25,504 nucleotides of DNA from Leptolinea sp. UBA5203. Lineage in GTDB: Bacteria; Chloroflexota; Anaerolineae; Anaerolineales; Anaerolineaceae. Below are positions 1 to 7,126 of the stretch, one piece after another. Made by a program: the position numbers and the translations under genes. Where the stretch lies: NCBI GenBank assembly GCA_002412765.1, contig DHVR01000038.1:243-25746 (forward strand), read 5' to 3'. Each line of letters starts with the position of its first letter. Position 1 is the first letter of the stretch. The notes beneath the pieces are model-generated. The model ran no database searches. It saw only the letters and a program-made list of their open reading frames with translations, and was not told where the DNA came from.

Positions 1-800
1 ACGCCGGGGCGAACAACGACATTTTTGCTGTGTTTCTGTGAAATAATCGACACCGGCGTAGGTTGGGTTGAGTCGGGGATCAGGCAACACGCCAACCCAT
101 AAATCAATCCCGGCGAAACCCAACAGAAAACACCGATACCAATCCAGCGTGAGGGCGAACGGCCGTTCGCCCCTACGGTATCCACGTTATTCAACCACCA
201 GCGAAGGCGCCGGGGCGAACAACGACATTTTCGCTGTGTTTCTGTGAAATCATCGGCACCGGCGTAGGGTGCGGTTGAGCCGGGGTAATAAATCACGTCA
301 GCCAATAAACCAACCCCGGCGAAACCCACCAGTAGACAACTTTGCCATCCAGAATGAGGGCGCGAGCCTCGCGCCCCTACGTTTATCCCTGTTTCTTTTT
401 GGATACAATGCGCAGGCGCTATGGATTTATTCCCAATGCCCCACTCATTATTTTCGAAATATTCGGCACCGGCGTAGGTTGGGTTGAGACGGGGATCAGG
501 CAACACGCCAACCCATAAATCAACCCCGGCGAAACCCAACAGGACACACCTATACCCACCCGGCGGGAGGGCGCGAGCCTCGCGCCCCTACGGTATCCCC
601 GTTATTCAACCTCACGCGAAATCGCTGAGGCGAACAATGAAATATTCATTGAGGTTCTGTGAAATCATCGGCATCGGCGTAGGTTGGGTTGAGTCGGGGA
701 TCAGGCAACACGCCAGCCCATAAATCAACCCCGGCGAAACCCAACAGAAGACACCCATACCAATCCAGCGTTAGGGCGCGGGCCTCGCGCGGCTTATCCT
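1..800. repeat. Tandem array of ~206-bp composite repeats (array 1)
   Basis: Four consecutive composite units lie here, the first cut by the window edge. Each has three parts. Unit A is about 76 bp, starts CACCGGCGTAGGTTGGGTTG and ends AAACCCAACAG, with copies at 51-126, 257-332, 467-542 and 672-747. Unit B is a GC-rich palindrome at 153-172, 358-376, 569-587 and a degraded copy near 773. Unit C is a spacer containing GGCGAACAAYGA and ending TTCTGTGAAATCATCGG. Successive A starts are 206, 210 and 205 bp apart, so the composite unit itself is repeated head to tail. Short reading frames across it (for example 484-723 and 689-949) share peptide segments only because they read the same repeat, so I do not call them genes. 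Confidence 0.9.
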
Positions 801-1129
801 TACCCCTTTTTAGGGTCCCAAAAAAATCCTTTTGTCGACTGAAAAACTCTCAAGTTCGTAATAGTGCGCAAGTCAGGGGAATGGATGATCCCCGCGCAGG
901 ATGGGATTTTGGATTTCTTTTTGTACAGCGCTATGCGAGTGATTTTTAGCCCCTGCGGCAAGGTATAATCTTTTTAGGGAACCTCAAGGTTCTGTGTTTT
1001 TTCATTTAGAACGTGTTGAATAACCCGTTCACTAAATTTTTTTAACGCATATCCTGCTGTTGTTGAATCAATAATTTTCCTTTGCAGCCATGAATGACAT
1101 GGAACCATGATAGGTACGGAGGATTGTGC
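801..1129. other. Non-repeat leader upstream of the amidohydrolase
   Basis: This stretch leaves the GC-rich array and becomes AT-richer. I see no convincing gene. It holds a candidate -10 box and small palindrome, listed separately, and ends in the ribosome binding site GGAGG at 1118-1122 for the downstream amidohydrolase. Confidence 0.5.
964..992 (+). promoter_or_regulatory. Candidate promoter -10 box with adjacent small palindrome
   Basis: A consensus TATAAT lies at 964-969, but I see no good -35 at 16-18 bp spacing. Just downstream, at 979-992, is the perfect inverted repeat GAACCT-CA-AGGTTC. It would overlap the expected transcript start and could be an operator. It is followed by a T-rich run, so a weak hairpin is the alternative reading. 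The 5' leader to the amidohydrolase start at 1130 would be about 150 nt. Confidence 0.35.
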
Positions 1130-2560
1130 ATGCCCGGTTTGATTCTTAAAAATGGAACGATCATCACCATGGACCCGGAACGGTGCGTCCTTGAGCAGAG
1201 TGCCATCTATATTCAGAATCATTTCATCACAGAGATTGGAGAGGCTGATTTCCTGGAAAAGATGCATCCGGAAGCCCGTGTGCTGGATGCCAGCAAAAAA
1301 GCCATTCTGCCCGGATTAATTGACAGCCACGCGCATGCAGGCCATGCGATGATAAAAACCATGGGGGATGGGGACAGCGCCCGCTGGTATGAATGTGTGA
1401 AAGCCTTTTATATGGATGGGGCCACGGCTGCCTTCTGGAAAGCGGATGCCCAACTGGCTGCCCTGGATCGATTAAAAAATGGGGTAACTACCGGATTCAC
1501 CTATTTTGGCGGCGGCGACAGCATTTCGCGGGTGGATGATCCGATGTATGCGTTAGAGCATCTCAAGTCAGTCCATGAAGTAGGGGTGCGGGAAATCCTT
1601 GCGGTGGGTCCATGCCGTCCGCCGTATCCAACCGAGTTCACCGATTTGCAAAATGGAAAACCCAGGAAAAAAGCCGTCAGTTTTGAACAGCAGTTGGCGC
1701 ATGCAGAAGAAGTGATTCGTTCCGGGCATAAAAAAATCAGCGACCGGCTGCAGGTAGGCATTACAATGCCGGTTTACGGACGGACCGAAAGCGACCTTGC
1801 CATTATCCCTGCGTTGAAAGGCTGGGCTGAACAGGTGAAAGACCTGTATAAAAAATACCAGGTTCTCTTTACGCAGGACGGGCATCGCAGCGGCTCGATT
1901 AAATTCCAACATGAAGTCCTGGCTCTTTCCGGTCCGGATGCTGTATTTTCCCATTGCGTTGACTTGACCGAAGAAGAGCTGGATTTGTGCCAGTCACTGG
2001 GGATTAAAATAGTGCACAATCCCAGTGCGGTCTCGGCAATCCGCGGACGCTGTCCGGTGCCTGAGCTGCTGGATAGAGGCGTGACCGTGATGCTGGGTTC
2101 CGATTCAGCCGCGCCGGATCGGGGATGCGATATGTTTCGGCATATGTTTCACTGCATGCATTATCATCGCACTTTCCTGAAGGATGAAGGTTCCATGCCG
2201 CCCGGAAAAGTACTGGAAATGACTACCCTGGACGCAGCCAGAGGGCTGGGCATGGAGAAAGAAATCGGTTCGATCGAGGTTGGCAAACGCGCAGATATCA
2301 TCCTGGTGGATATGAATAAACCTCACCTGGTTCCGCTGAATATGATGCCCTCCCGCATCGCGTATTTTGCGCACGGCAGTGATGTGGATACGGTGCTTGT
2401 GGATGGAGAAATTTTGATGGAAAACAGGAAAGTTTGCCGGGTGAATGAAGAGGAGATTCTGGATACTGCCCAGGCCGAAATGGAACTCATCCTGGACCGC
2501 ACCCAGACCCGGGCCATGTTGGAGCTTTCAGAAAATTATTGGAATCACAGCCATTATTAA
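1130..2560 (+). CDS. Amidohydrolase, COG0402-type (chlorohydrolase/deaminase-like)
   Basis: Predicted cytoplasmic metal-dependent hydrolase of 476 residues, normal length for the ATZ/TRZ/SAH-deaminase-like amidohydrolases that deaminate or dechlorinate ring or nucleoside substrates. An N-terminal composite beta-sandwich (NGTIITMD) leads into the TIM-barrel motif PGLIDSHAHAGH, with the HxH metal pair at H67/H69. SHC (H275), HNPSAVSAI and GSDS (D325) match the later metal and catalytic positions. The C-terminus has the usual IGSIEVGKRADIILVD closing strand. Where the family normally has a His on strand 5 (often HxxE), this protein reads TQDGH (residues 248-252), so the metal site may differ. 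I chose ATG 1130 over the frame-open ATG at 1094 because GGAGG sits 7 nt before it. The substrate is unknown. The VOC gene follows after 42 nt, probably in the same transcript. Confidence 0.85.
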   Translation: MPGLILKNGTIITMDPERCVLEQSAIYIQNHFITEIGEADFLEKMHPEARVLDASKKAILPGLIDSHAHAGHAMIKTMGDGDSARWYECVKAFYMDGATAAFWKADAQLAALDRLKNGVTTGFTYFGGGDSISRVDDPMYALEHLKSVHEVGVREILAVGPCRPPYPTEFTDLQNGKPRKKAVSFEQQLAHAEEVIRSGHKKISDRLQVGITMPVYGRTESDLAIIPALKGWAEQVKDLYKKYQVLFTQDGHRSGSIKFQHEVLALSGPDAVFSHCVDLTEEELDLCQSLGIKIVHNPSAVSAIRGRCPVPELLDRGVTVMLGSDSAAPDRGCDMFRHMFHCMHYHRTFLKDEGSMPPGKVLEMTTLDAARGLGMEKEIGSIEVGKRADIILVDMNKPHLVPLNMMPSRIAYFAHGSDVDTVLVDGEILMENRKVCRVNEEEILDTAQAEMELILDRTQTRAMLELSENYWNHSHY

Positions 2561-2602
2561 TGGATGGAACCTAACCCCCTATAAAAGAAACAGGAGAACC
2601 TT

Positions 2603-2989
2603 ATGAGTCAGGAAGAGAGAAAGAACCCCGGTGTTGATTTAGCGATTACGTTTATTTATTTTAAAGATTTACCGAAAGCCATGGCCTTTTATGAAGATAT
2701 CATGGGCTTTACCCTGAAGATTGATCAGGGATTTTGCAAAATTTACCAGGCCTCCTCTAATGGCATGGTTGGGCTGGTAGATGAAGTCAGGGGATTTCAT
2801 AAAGCCAGCGAGATCAAACCGATCATCCTTTGTTACCGCGTGCCGGATGTGGATGAATGGTATGCCTTTATCAAAGGGAAAGGGGTTGAGATTTTCCGGG
2901 ATTTGAAGACCAGTCAGGAAGAAAAGATTCGTGCATTTCTCTTCCACGATCCGGAAGGTCATGTGATCGAAGTTCAATCAGGGTTATAG
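2603..2989 (+). CDS. VOC-superfamily protein (glyoxalase/bleomycin-resistance fold)
   Basis: Small 128-residue protein with the two beta-alpha-beta-beta-beta modules of the vicinal oxygen chelate fold. The first module contains KAMAFYEDIMGF, the usual helix-to-strand junction. The second contains VDEWYAFIKGKGVEI and closes with FHDPEGHVIEVQS, the family's characteristic end with a metal-ligand-type Glu. AGGAG at 2592-2596 precedes the ATG by 6 nt. It lies 42 nt after the amidohydrolase stop with no terminator between, so the two are probably co-transcribed. Members are lyases, isomerases, dioxygenases or drug-binding proteins, and nothing here decides which. It could process the product of the neighbouring amidohydrolase, but that is inference from position only. 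Confidence 0.8.
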   Translation: MSQEERKNPGVDLAITFIYFKDLPKAMAFYEDIMGFTLKIDQGFCKIYQASSNGMVGLVDEVRGFHKASEIKPIILCYRVPDVDEWYAFIKGKGVEIFRDLKTSQEEKIRAFLFHDPEGHVIEVQSGL

Positions 2990-3063
2990 CCCGGAAGGAA
3001 AGTCGAGCAACCCTCTGTTCCAAAGATTACAAATGAAGGTAACAAATTAATAATAAATTCTAT

Positions 3064-3236
3064 TGTTGGGTTAGGAGCGGCTATATTCAGGCAATGCCGA
3101 TCATTATCCCGCTCCGTAACCCAACAGACATGCGAAGAAAATAACATGCCGATCCTTTACACGACACAATAGCTTGTTTTCTGATGGGTGGCAATATGCC
3201 GAATCCATCAAGCCCTTCTGCGCCACCCATCCTACG
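3064..3236 (+). repeat. 173-bp double-hairpin repeat, copy 1
   Basis: Two palindromes lie back to back. The first pairs GTTGGGTTAGGAGCGG (3064-3079) with CCGCTCCGTAACCCAAC ending about 3122. The second pairs GATGGGTGGC (3183-3192) with GCGCCACCCATC (3220-3231). The same arrangement and much of the intervening sequence reappear inverted at 24634-24807. No reading frame is conserved between copies, so this is a non-coding dispersed element, possibly a MITE-like or REP-like unit. Confidence 0.85.
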
Positions 3237-3379
3237 TCTGATTCGTTTGATCTTATAGAAATATTCGTGGGGCGGGTTTATCAATCCCGTCAATCTCTCC
3301 CAATCCTTGTAAACCCGGCCAAAGCGTTATTCTATAAAGTATTTTTTCTAAAGAGTGATGCCGTATCCATCCAGTGTTA

Positions 3380-3398
3380 GGGTGCGAGCCTCGCGCTC
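3380..3398. repeat. Solitary diverged copy of the GC-rich palindrome
   Basis: GGGTGCGAGCCTCGCGCTC, preceded by ATCCATCCAGTGTTA and followed by CTACAGTTACCCC, the same flanks as in the arrays. Both departures from the array palindrome create G-U wobbles, so the arms still pair as RNA. Confidence 0.75.
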
Positions 3399-3460
3399 CT
3401 ACAGTTACCCCGTTTCCATTAATGTTAGCACTGTGGACTTGCTCGCAACTTAACCTGCAT

Positions 3461-3505
3461 TTCCTGGAGAGCAAACCGATCTCCAGGAATATTTATAAAA
3501 TATTC
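3461..3505. repeat. Two adjoining inverted repeats upstream of the chemotaxis gene
   Basis: TTCCTGGAGA (3461-3470) pairs perfectly with TCTCCAGGAA (3480-3489) around a 9-nt loop. It is joined to GAATATTT-ATA-AAATATTC (3487-3505), also a perfect dyad. The sequence that follows is AT-rich. These could be a terminator-like hairpin for upstream transcription, or an operator region for the gene starting at 3627. I cannot decide which. Confidence 0.4.
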
Positions 3506-3626
3506 ATACTTTCTTAATACCCCTCCATACAAAGATGTTTAAAATGAAAGAATAGTCTGGATAACTCGTGTGCCAGACCTTTAGTTGTATCTTAAGGTTA
3601 TTGGATTTTAGGATGGAGGTAGGTTA

Positions 3627-6008
3627 ATGGTAAAAATTCGTTCTATACAGCTCAAAATATTGTTAGGTGCCGGGTTAAGTATTTTGTTGATTGCGGTGGC
3701 ACTTACCGGTTACGCCGCCACAACCTTGAAAGCCAAAACACTGGCAAGCACGGAAGACGTCTTAAAGAATACTGCCAATTCAGAAGCAGCGAAAATTGAT
3801 GCTGAAGTTGAAGTGGCTTTGGATACTTCCCGGGCTCTGGCAAATGCCATCACTTCCAATCTCTCAGCAGGCAACACGCTTACCCGTGAACAGATTATTG
3901 GGATGTTAAGACAGGTGATGGTAGAGAACCCCACATTTTTTGGCCTGTCTACGGAGTGGGAAGCCAACGCTTTCGATGGATTGGATGAAGCCTATGCAGG
4001 CAGGGCTAATGTCGCAGAAGACGGTCATTTTTCCCCTTACCTTTACCGGGAGGGGGATAAAATACTGACGACTTTTCTGCCCCGATTGGCGGAAGATGAT
4101 CCTGCTTATGCTTATTATACAGTACCAAAAACGACCTTGCAGGAAGTCGTTTTAGATCCCTATATCTATCCTTTGAATGGCGAAGATGTTTTGATGACCT
4201 CGTTGATGGTGCCGATTATTTATGAAGGCAAATTTTATGGTACCGTGGGCGTGGATTTCACTCTGGATTTTTTGCAGCAAAAAGCAGACCAGATTTTGGA
4301 ACTCAACCCCGAAGCCACCATGGCGATTTACACAAATTCCGGCGTCATCGCAGGGTTTACCAACCGTCCGGAGTTAATTGGAAAACCCATGTCGGAAGTT
4401 CATGCGGATTGGGAAGAGGACCTTGCCGTTATTCAAACCGGTGAAGCAGCCCTGGATGAAGATGAAGGCAATATCCTGATTTTTTCTCCGATGACCTTTG
4501 GCCGGGATCCGCTGCCGTGGTCGGTAAGTGTCAGTATGCCTATGGCTGTAGTTCTTAAAGAAGCCTCCAGAAGCATGTGGCAAATGATTGGGATTGGCTC
4601 GGTTATGTTTATTTTGGCTTTGCTCCTGCTGGCCTGGTTGGCGGGTGCGATTGCCAAACCAATCAAGCAAATTACAAAATCAGCGGAAGCCATTGCGCGC
4701 GGGAACCTGCGCCAGGAAATAACAGTCAATAGTGTAGATGAAATTGGAATATTGGCCCAATCCTTTAAAGGCATGCAAACGTATTTATCCAATATTGCGG
4801 ATGCCGCGCGGGCATTGGCCAATAACGATCTAAGGATCGCGGTAACGCCAGTCTCAGATGAAGATGAACTAGGCCATGCTTTCGAGGAGATGATTGAATC
4901 CTTACGGGAGACGGTCAGTAACGTCAGCCAGAGCGCTAACGATTTGCAGGATTCTTCCAGCAAACTGGCGCTCACCTCCAACCAGGCTCGGGAGGCGACC
5001 AGCCAAATTGCCTCGACTATCCAGCAAATTGCCAGCGGTACCGTACAGCAGGCGGATTCCGTCAGCAGGGCGGGGATGTCGGTCAGTCAGATGACCACGG
5101 CGATTTCGGATGTGGCCAGCGGCGCACAGCAGCAGGCCAATGAAGCCAACAATGCAGCTTCCATCACATCCAAACTTTCCAACGCCATTCAACAGGTGGC
5201 CGGGAATGCCCAGGCAGTCCTGAGAGAGTCCACGGCTGCCACGGATGCGGCCATGGACGGCACACAAAAAGTGGAAGACACCCTTACCGGCATGCAGAAC
5301 ATCAAACAGCGGGTGGGTATCTCGGCTGAAAAAGTACGCGAGATGGGTATCCGCTCCGAAAAAATTGGGGATATTGTGGTCACCATCGAAGACATCGCCT
5401 CGCAAACCAATTTACTAGCGCTAAACGCGGCCATTGAAGCGGCGCGGGCAGGTGAAGCCGGCAAGGGGTTTGCGGTGGTGGCCGATGAAGTCAGAAAATT
5501 AGCAGAACGCTCTTCCAGTGCAACGCGCGAGATTGGGGAACTGGTTCATACCATCCAGAAAACAGTCACAGAAGCGGTGGCGGCCATGGATGAAGGCACC
5601 AAAGAGGTTGAGTTGGGTGTTTCGATTGCCAATCAGGCCGGCGTTGCCCTGTCACAAATTATGACTGCCGCCGAAGGGGTGAATCGCGAGGCGGTATTGG
5701 CTGCACAGGCAGCGGATATCATGCAGGCCTCGGCCAATGAATTGGTGGTCGCAGTGGATTCTGTCTCCGCGATTGTAGAGGAGAACACGGCAGCTACCGA
5801 GGAAATGTCGGCCAGCTCAACGGAGGTCACCGAGGCGATTGAGAATATCGCTTCAGTGTCCGAAGAGAACTCTGCCGCGGTGGAGGAAGTCTCCGCTTCT
5901 GCTGAGGAGATGGCGGCGCAGGTGGAGGAGGTGAATAATTCAGCGGAACTGTTGATGGAATTGGCCACCCAATTGCGGGAAGTGGTCAATCGGTTTCAAC
6001 TGAGCTAA
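3627..6008 (+). CDS. Methyl-accepting chemotaxis protein with extracytoplasmic Cache sensor
   Basis: Inner-membrane chemoreceptor of 793 residues. A first membrane helix (about 9-31) is followed by a roughly 280-residue extracytoplasmic region. That region has dCache-like features: TTLQEVVLDPYIYPLNG, then SLMVPIIYEGKFYGTVGVDF near 192-211. A second membrane helix spans about 318-342. A HAMP domain (343-393) and a second HAMP-like stretch (394-440) lead into the coiled-coil signalling domain. Its conserved hairpin tip, EDIASQTNLLALNAAIEAAR, is at 588-607 and continues through GKGFAVVADEVRKLAERS. No CheR-tethering pentapeptide is seen at the C-terminus (VVNRFQLS). GGAGG at 3615-3619 sets the start 7 nt downstream. 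No che or motility gene lies in the window, so this is an orphan receptor. Cache domains commonly bind small organic acids or amino acids, but the ligand here is unknown. Confidence 0.93.
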   Translation: MVKIRSIQLKILLGAGLSILLIAVALTGYAATTLKAKTLASTEDVLKNTANSEAAKIDAEVEVALDTSRALANAITSNLSAGNTLTREQIIGMLRQVMVENPTFFGLSTEWEANAFDGLDEAYAGRANVAEDGHFSPYLYREGDKILTTFLPRLAEDDPAYAYYTVPKTTLQEVVLDPYIYPLNGEDVLMTSLMVPIIYEGKFYGTVGVDFTLDFLQQKADQILELNPEATMAIYTNSGVIAGFTNRPELIGKPMSEVHADWEEDLAVIQTGEAALDEDEGNILIFSPMTFGRDPLPWSVSVSMPMAVVLKEASRSMWQMIGIGSVMFILALLLLAWLAGAIAKPIKQITKSAEAIARGNLRQEITVNSVDEIGILAQSFKGMQTYLSNIADAARALANNDLRIAVTPVSDEDELGHAFEEMIESLRETVSNVSQSANDLQDSSSKLALTSNQAREATSQIASTIQQIASGTVQQADSVSRAGMSVSQMTTAISDVASGAQQQANEANNAASITSKLSNAIQQVAGNAQAVLRESTAATDAAMDGTQKVEDTLTGMQNIKQRVGISAEKVREMGIRSEKIGDIVVTIEDIASQTNLLALNAAIEAARAGEAGKGFAVVADEVRKLAERSSSATREIGELVHTIQKTVTEAVAAMDEGTKEVELGVSIANQAGVALSQIMTAAEGVNREAVLAAQAADIMQASANELVVAVDSVSAIVEENTAATEEMSASSTEVTEAIENIASVSEENSAAVEEVSASAEEMAAQVEEVNNSAELLMELATQLREVVNRFQLS

Positions 6009-6030
6009 GGTTAGTAAAGTAGATCGAGAC

Positions 6031-6062
6031 AAAGAGGCTTGCAGAGTGCAGGCCTTTTTGTT
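6031..6062 (+). terminator. Rho-independent terminator of the chemotaxis gene
   Basis: AGGCTTGCA-GAG-TGCAGGCCT (6035-6055) forms a nine-pair stem with one G-U pair and a tight loop. TTTTGTTT follows directly, and an A run lies on the 5' side. It sits 23 nt after the stop at 6008. Confidence 0.85.
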
Positions 6063-6107
6063 TGTGCTCTGGCTCACATCCACCCCAACGATGTGCCTGA
6101 CAATAGT

Positions 6108-6935
6108 ATCGCTCACGTCGAGAGGTTTTATCATCCAGCGTAGGGGCGAACGGCCGTTCGCCCCTACGTCTAATTCAATACCAATCGGATACAGGAAACA
6201 CCCACATACCACATACGGGCGACCAACATTATCGCTCACGCCGAGAGGATTTTATCGTCCTGCGTGAGGGCGAACGGCCTTTCGCCCCCACGTGTGTTGG
6301 ATTTGGTTTGGCGTATAAAGAGTGTTGCTGTGAAATCATCGGCACTGGCGTAGGTTGGTGTTGAGACGAGGATCAGGCAACACGCCAACCCATAAACCAA
6401 CCCCGGCGATACCCAACAGGACACACCTATACCCACCCGGCGTTAGGGCGCGAGCCTCGCGCCCCTACGGTATCCCCGTTATTCAACCTCACGCGAAATT
6501 GCCGAGGCGAACAATGAAATATTCATTGAGGTTCTGTGAAATCATCGGCACTGGCGTAGGTTGGGTTGAGTCGGGGATCAGGTAACACGCCAACCCATAA
6601 ATCAACCCCGGCGAAACCCAACAGAAGACACTTACCATCATTCAAAGGGAAATCCGTTTCCGTGTAGGGGCGAACGGCCGTTCGCCCCTACGTATGACGG
6701 ATTGGTTTTGGCGAGCAAAGGGTATCTTTGTTAAATTATTGGCACAAGCGGACGCCGTATCCACCCAGCAACAGGGCGCGAGCCTCGCAATGAAAGTTTC
6801 ATTGAATCGGCATCGGCGTAGGTTGGTGTTGAGCCGGGGATCAGGCAACACGCCAACCTATAAATCAACCCCGGCGATACCCAACAGAAGACACCTATAC
6901 CCATCCGGCGTTAGGGCGCGAGCCTCGCGCTCATA
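6108..6935. repeat. Second composite repeat array (array 2)
   Basis: Unit A copies lie at 6343-6419, 6549-6624 and 6811-6887, the first two again 206 bp apart. Palindrome B copies lie at 6144-6163, 6268-6287, 6446-6464, 6668-6687 and 6914-6932, with a broken half near 6773. The palindrome at 6139-6168 is perfect over 30 bp, with 15-bp arms. The first two B copies belong to a shorter 124-bp tandem unit that begins TATCGCTCACG. The segment 6361-6600 is nearly identical to 482-720 in array 1. No coding function is supported: the small open frames here read through the repeats. Confidence 0.9.
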
Positions 6936-7042
6936 CCTATTTTCCACCTTTCATGGGGAGGCGATGCTGTCCGGATTTCTTAGGGGAATGTTGAGTGAAG
7001 CCAACGGTGGTTTTCCGTTCAACGCTCTTGGAGATTGGTGGC

Positions 7043-7071
7043 TTGACCAAAGCCAAAATAGTCCGTATAAT
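7043..7071 (+). promoter_or_regulatory. Sigma-70-type promoter of the lacI-GH94 operon
   Basis: TTGACC at 7043-7048 and TATAAT at 7066-7071 are separated by exactly 17 bp, close to the vegetative consensus. The expected start, near 7078, lies inside the palindrome that follows. The promoter lies after the alternative ATG at 6995, so that ATG cannot be the start used from this promoter. Confidence 0.85.
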
Positions 7072-7072
7072 A

Positions 7073-7100
7073 AAGATACTGGGAGCGCTCCCAGTATCTT
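7073..7100 (+). promoter_or_regulatory. CelR/CebR-type operator, 28-bp perfect palindrome
   Basis: A perfect palindrome with 14-bp arms (AAGATACTGGGAGC and its complement) is centred between 7086 and 7087. Its core, TGGGAGCGCTCCCA at 7080-7093, is the operator described for the LacI-family cellobiose repressors CelR (Thermobifida) and CebR (Streptomyces). It covers the predicted transcript start, the expected position for repression. The regulator gene begins just downstream, so autoregulation relieved by cellobiose is the natural reading. Confidence 0.85.
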
Positions 7101-7126
7101 GTTTAACGATGCATAAGGTGAGGCTG

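Noticed and set aside
1..800. CRISPR array
   Set aside because: Periodicity is about 206 bp and the 'spacers' are themselves repeated between units. There is no short direct repeat with unique spacers and no cas gene.
484..949. Short open frames in the first array with shared peptide segments (also 6355-6585 and 6694-7116)
   Set aside because: They read the same repeat units in the same frame, have no convincing ribosome sites and stop or shift with each repeat variant. The similarity comes from DNA repetition, not a protein family.
3540..3566. Sigma-28-like promoter (TAAAATGA ... CTGGATAA) before the chemotaxis gene
   Set aside because: Both half-sites resemble the flagellar-sigma consensus, but the spacing is about 2 bp too short, and no flagellar gene is present to support it.
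4433..5405. Long antisense frames on the minus strand of the chemoreceptor (4433-4981, 4902-5405)
   Set aside because: They are shadows of a well-supported gene with normal codon pattern, are composed of low-information Ser/Ala-rich or His/Gly-rich sequence and have no recognisable domain.
6995..7126. Upstream ATG (6995) for the LacI regulator
   Set aside because: It would add about 44 residues before the helix-turn-helix and place the start upstream of the promoter and operator. GTG 7127 (or ATG 7109) downstream of the operator fits the family.
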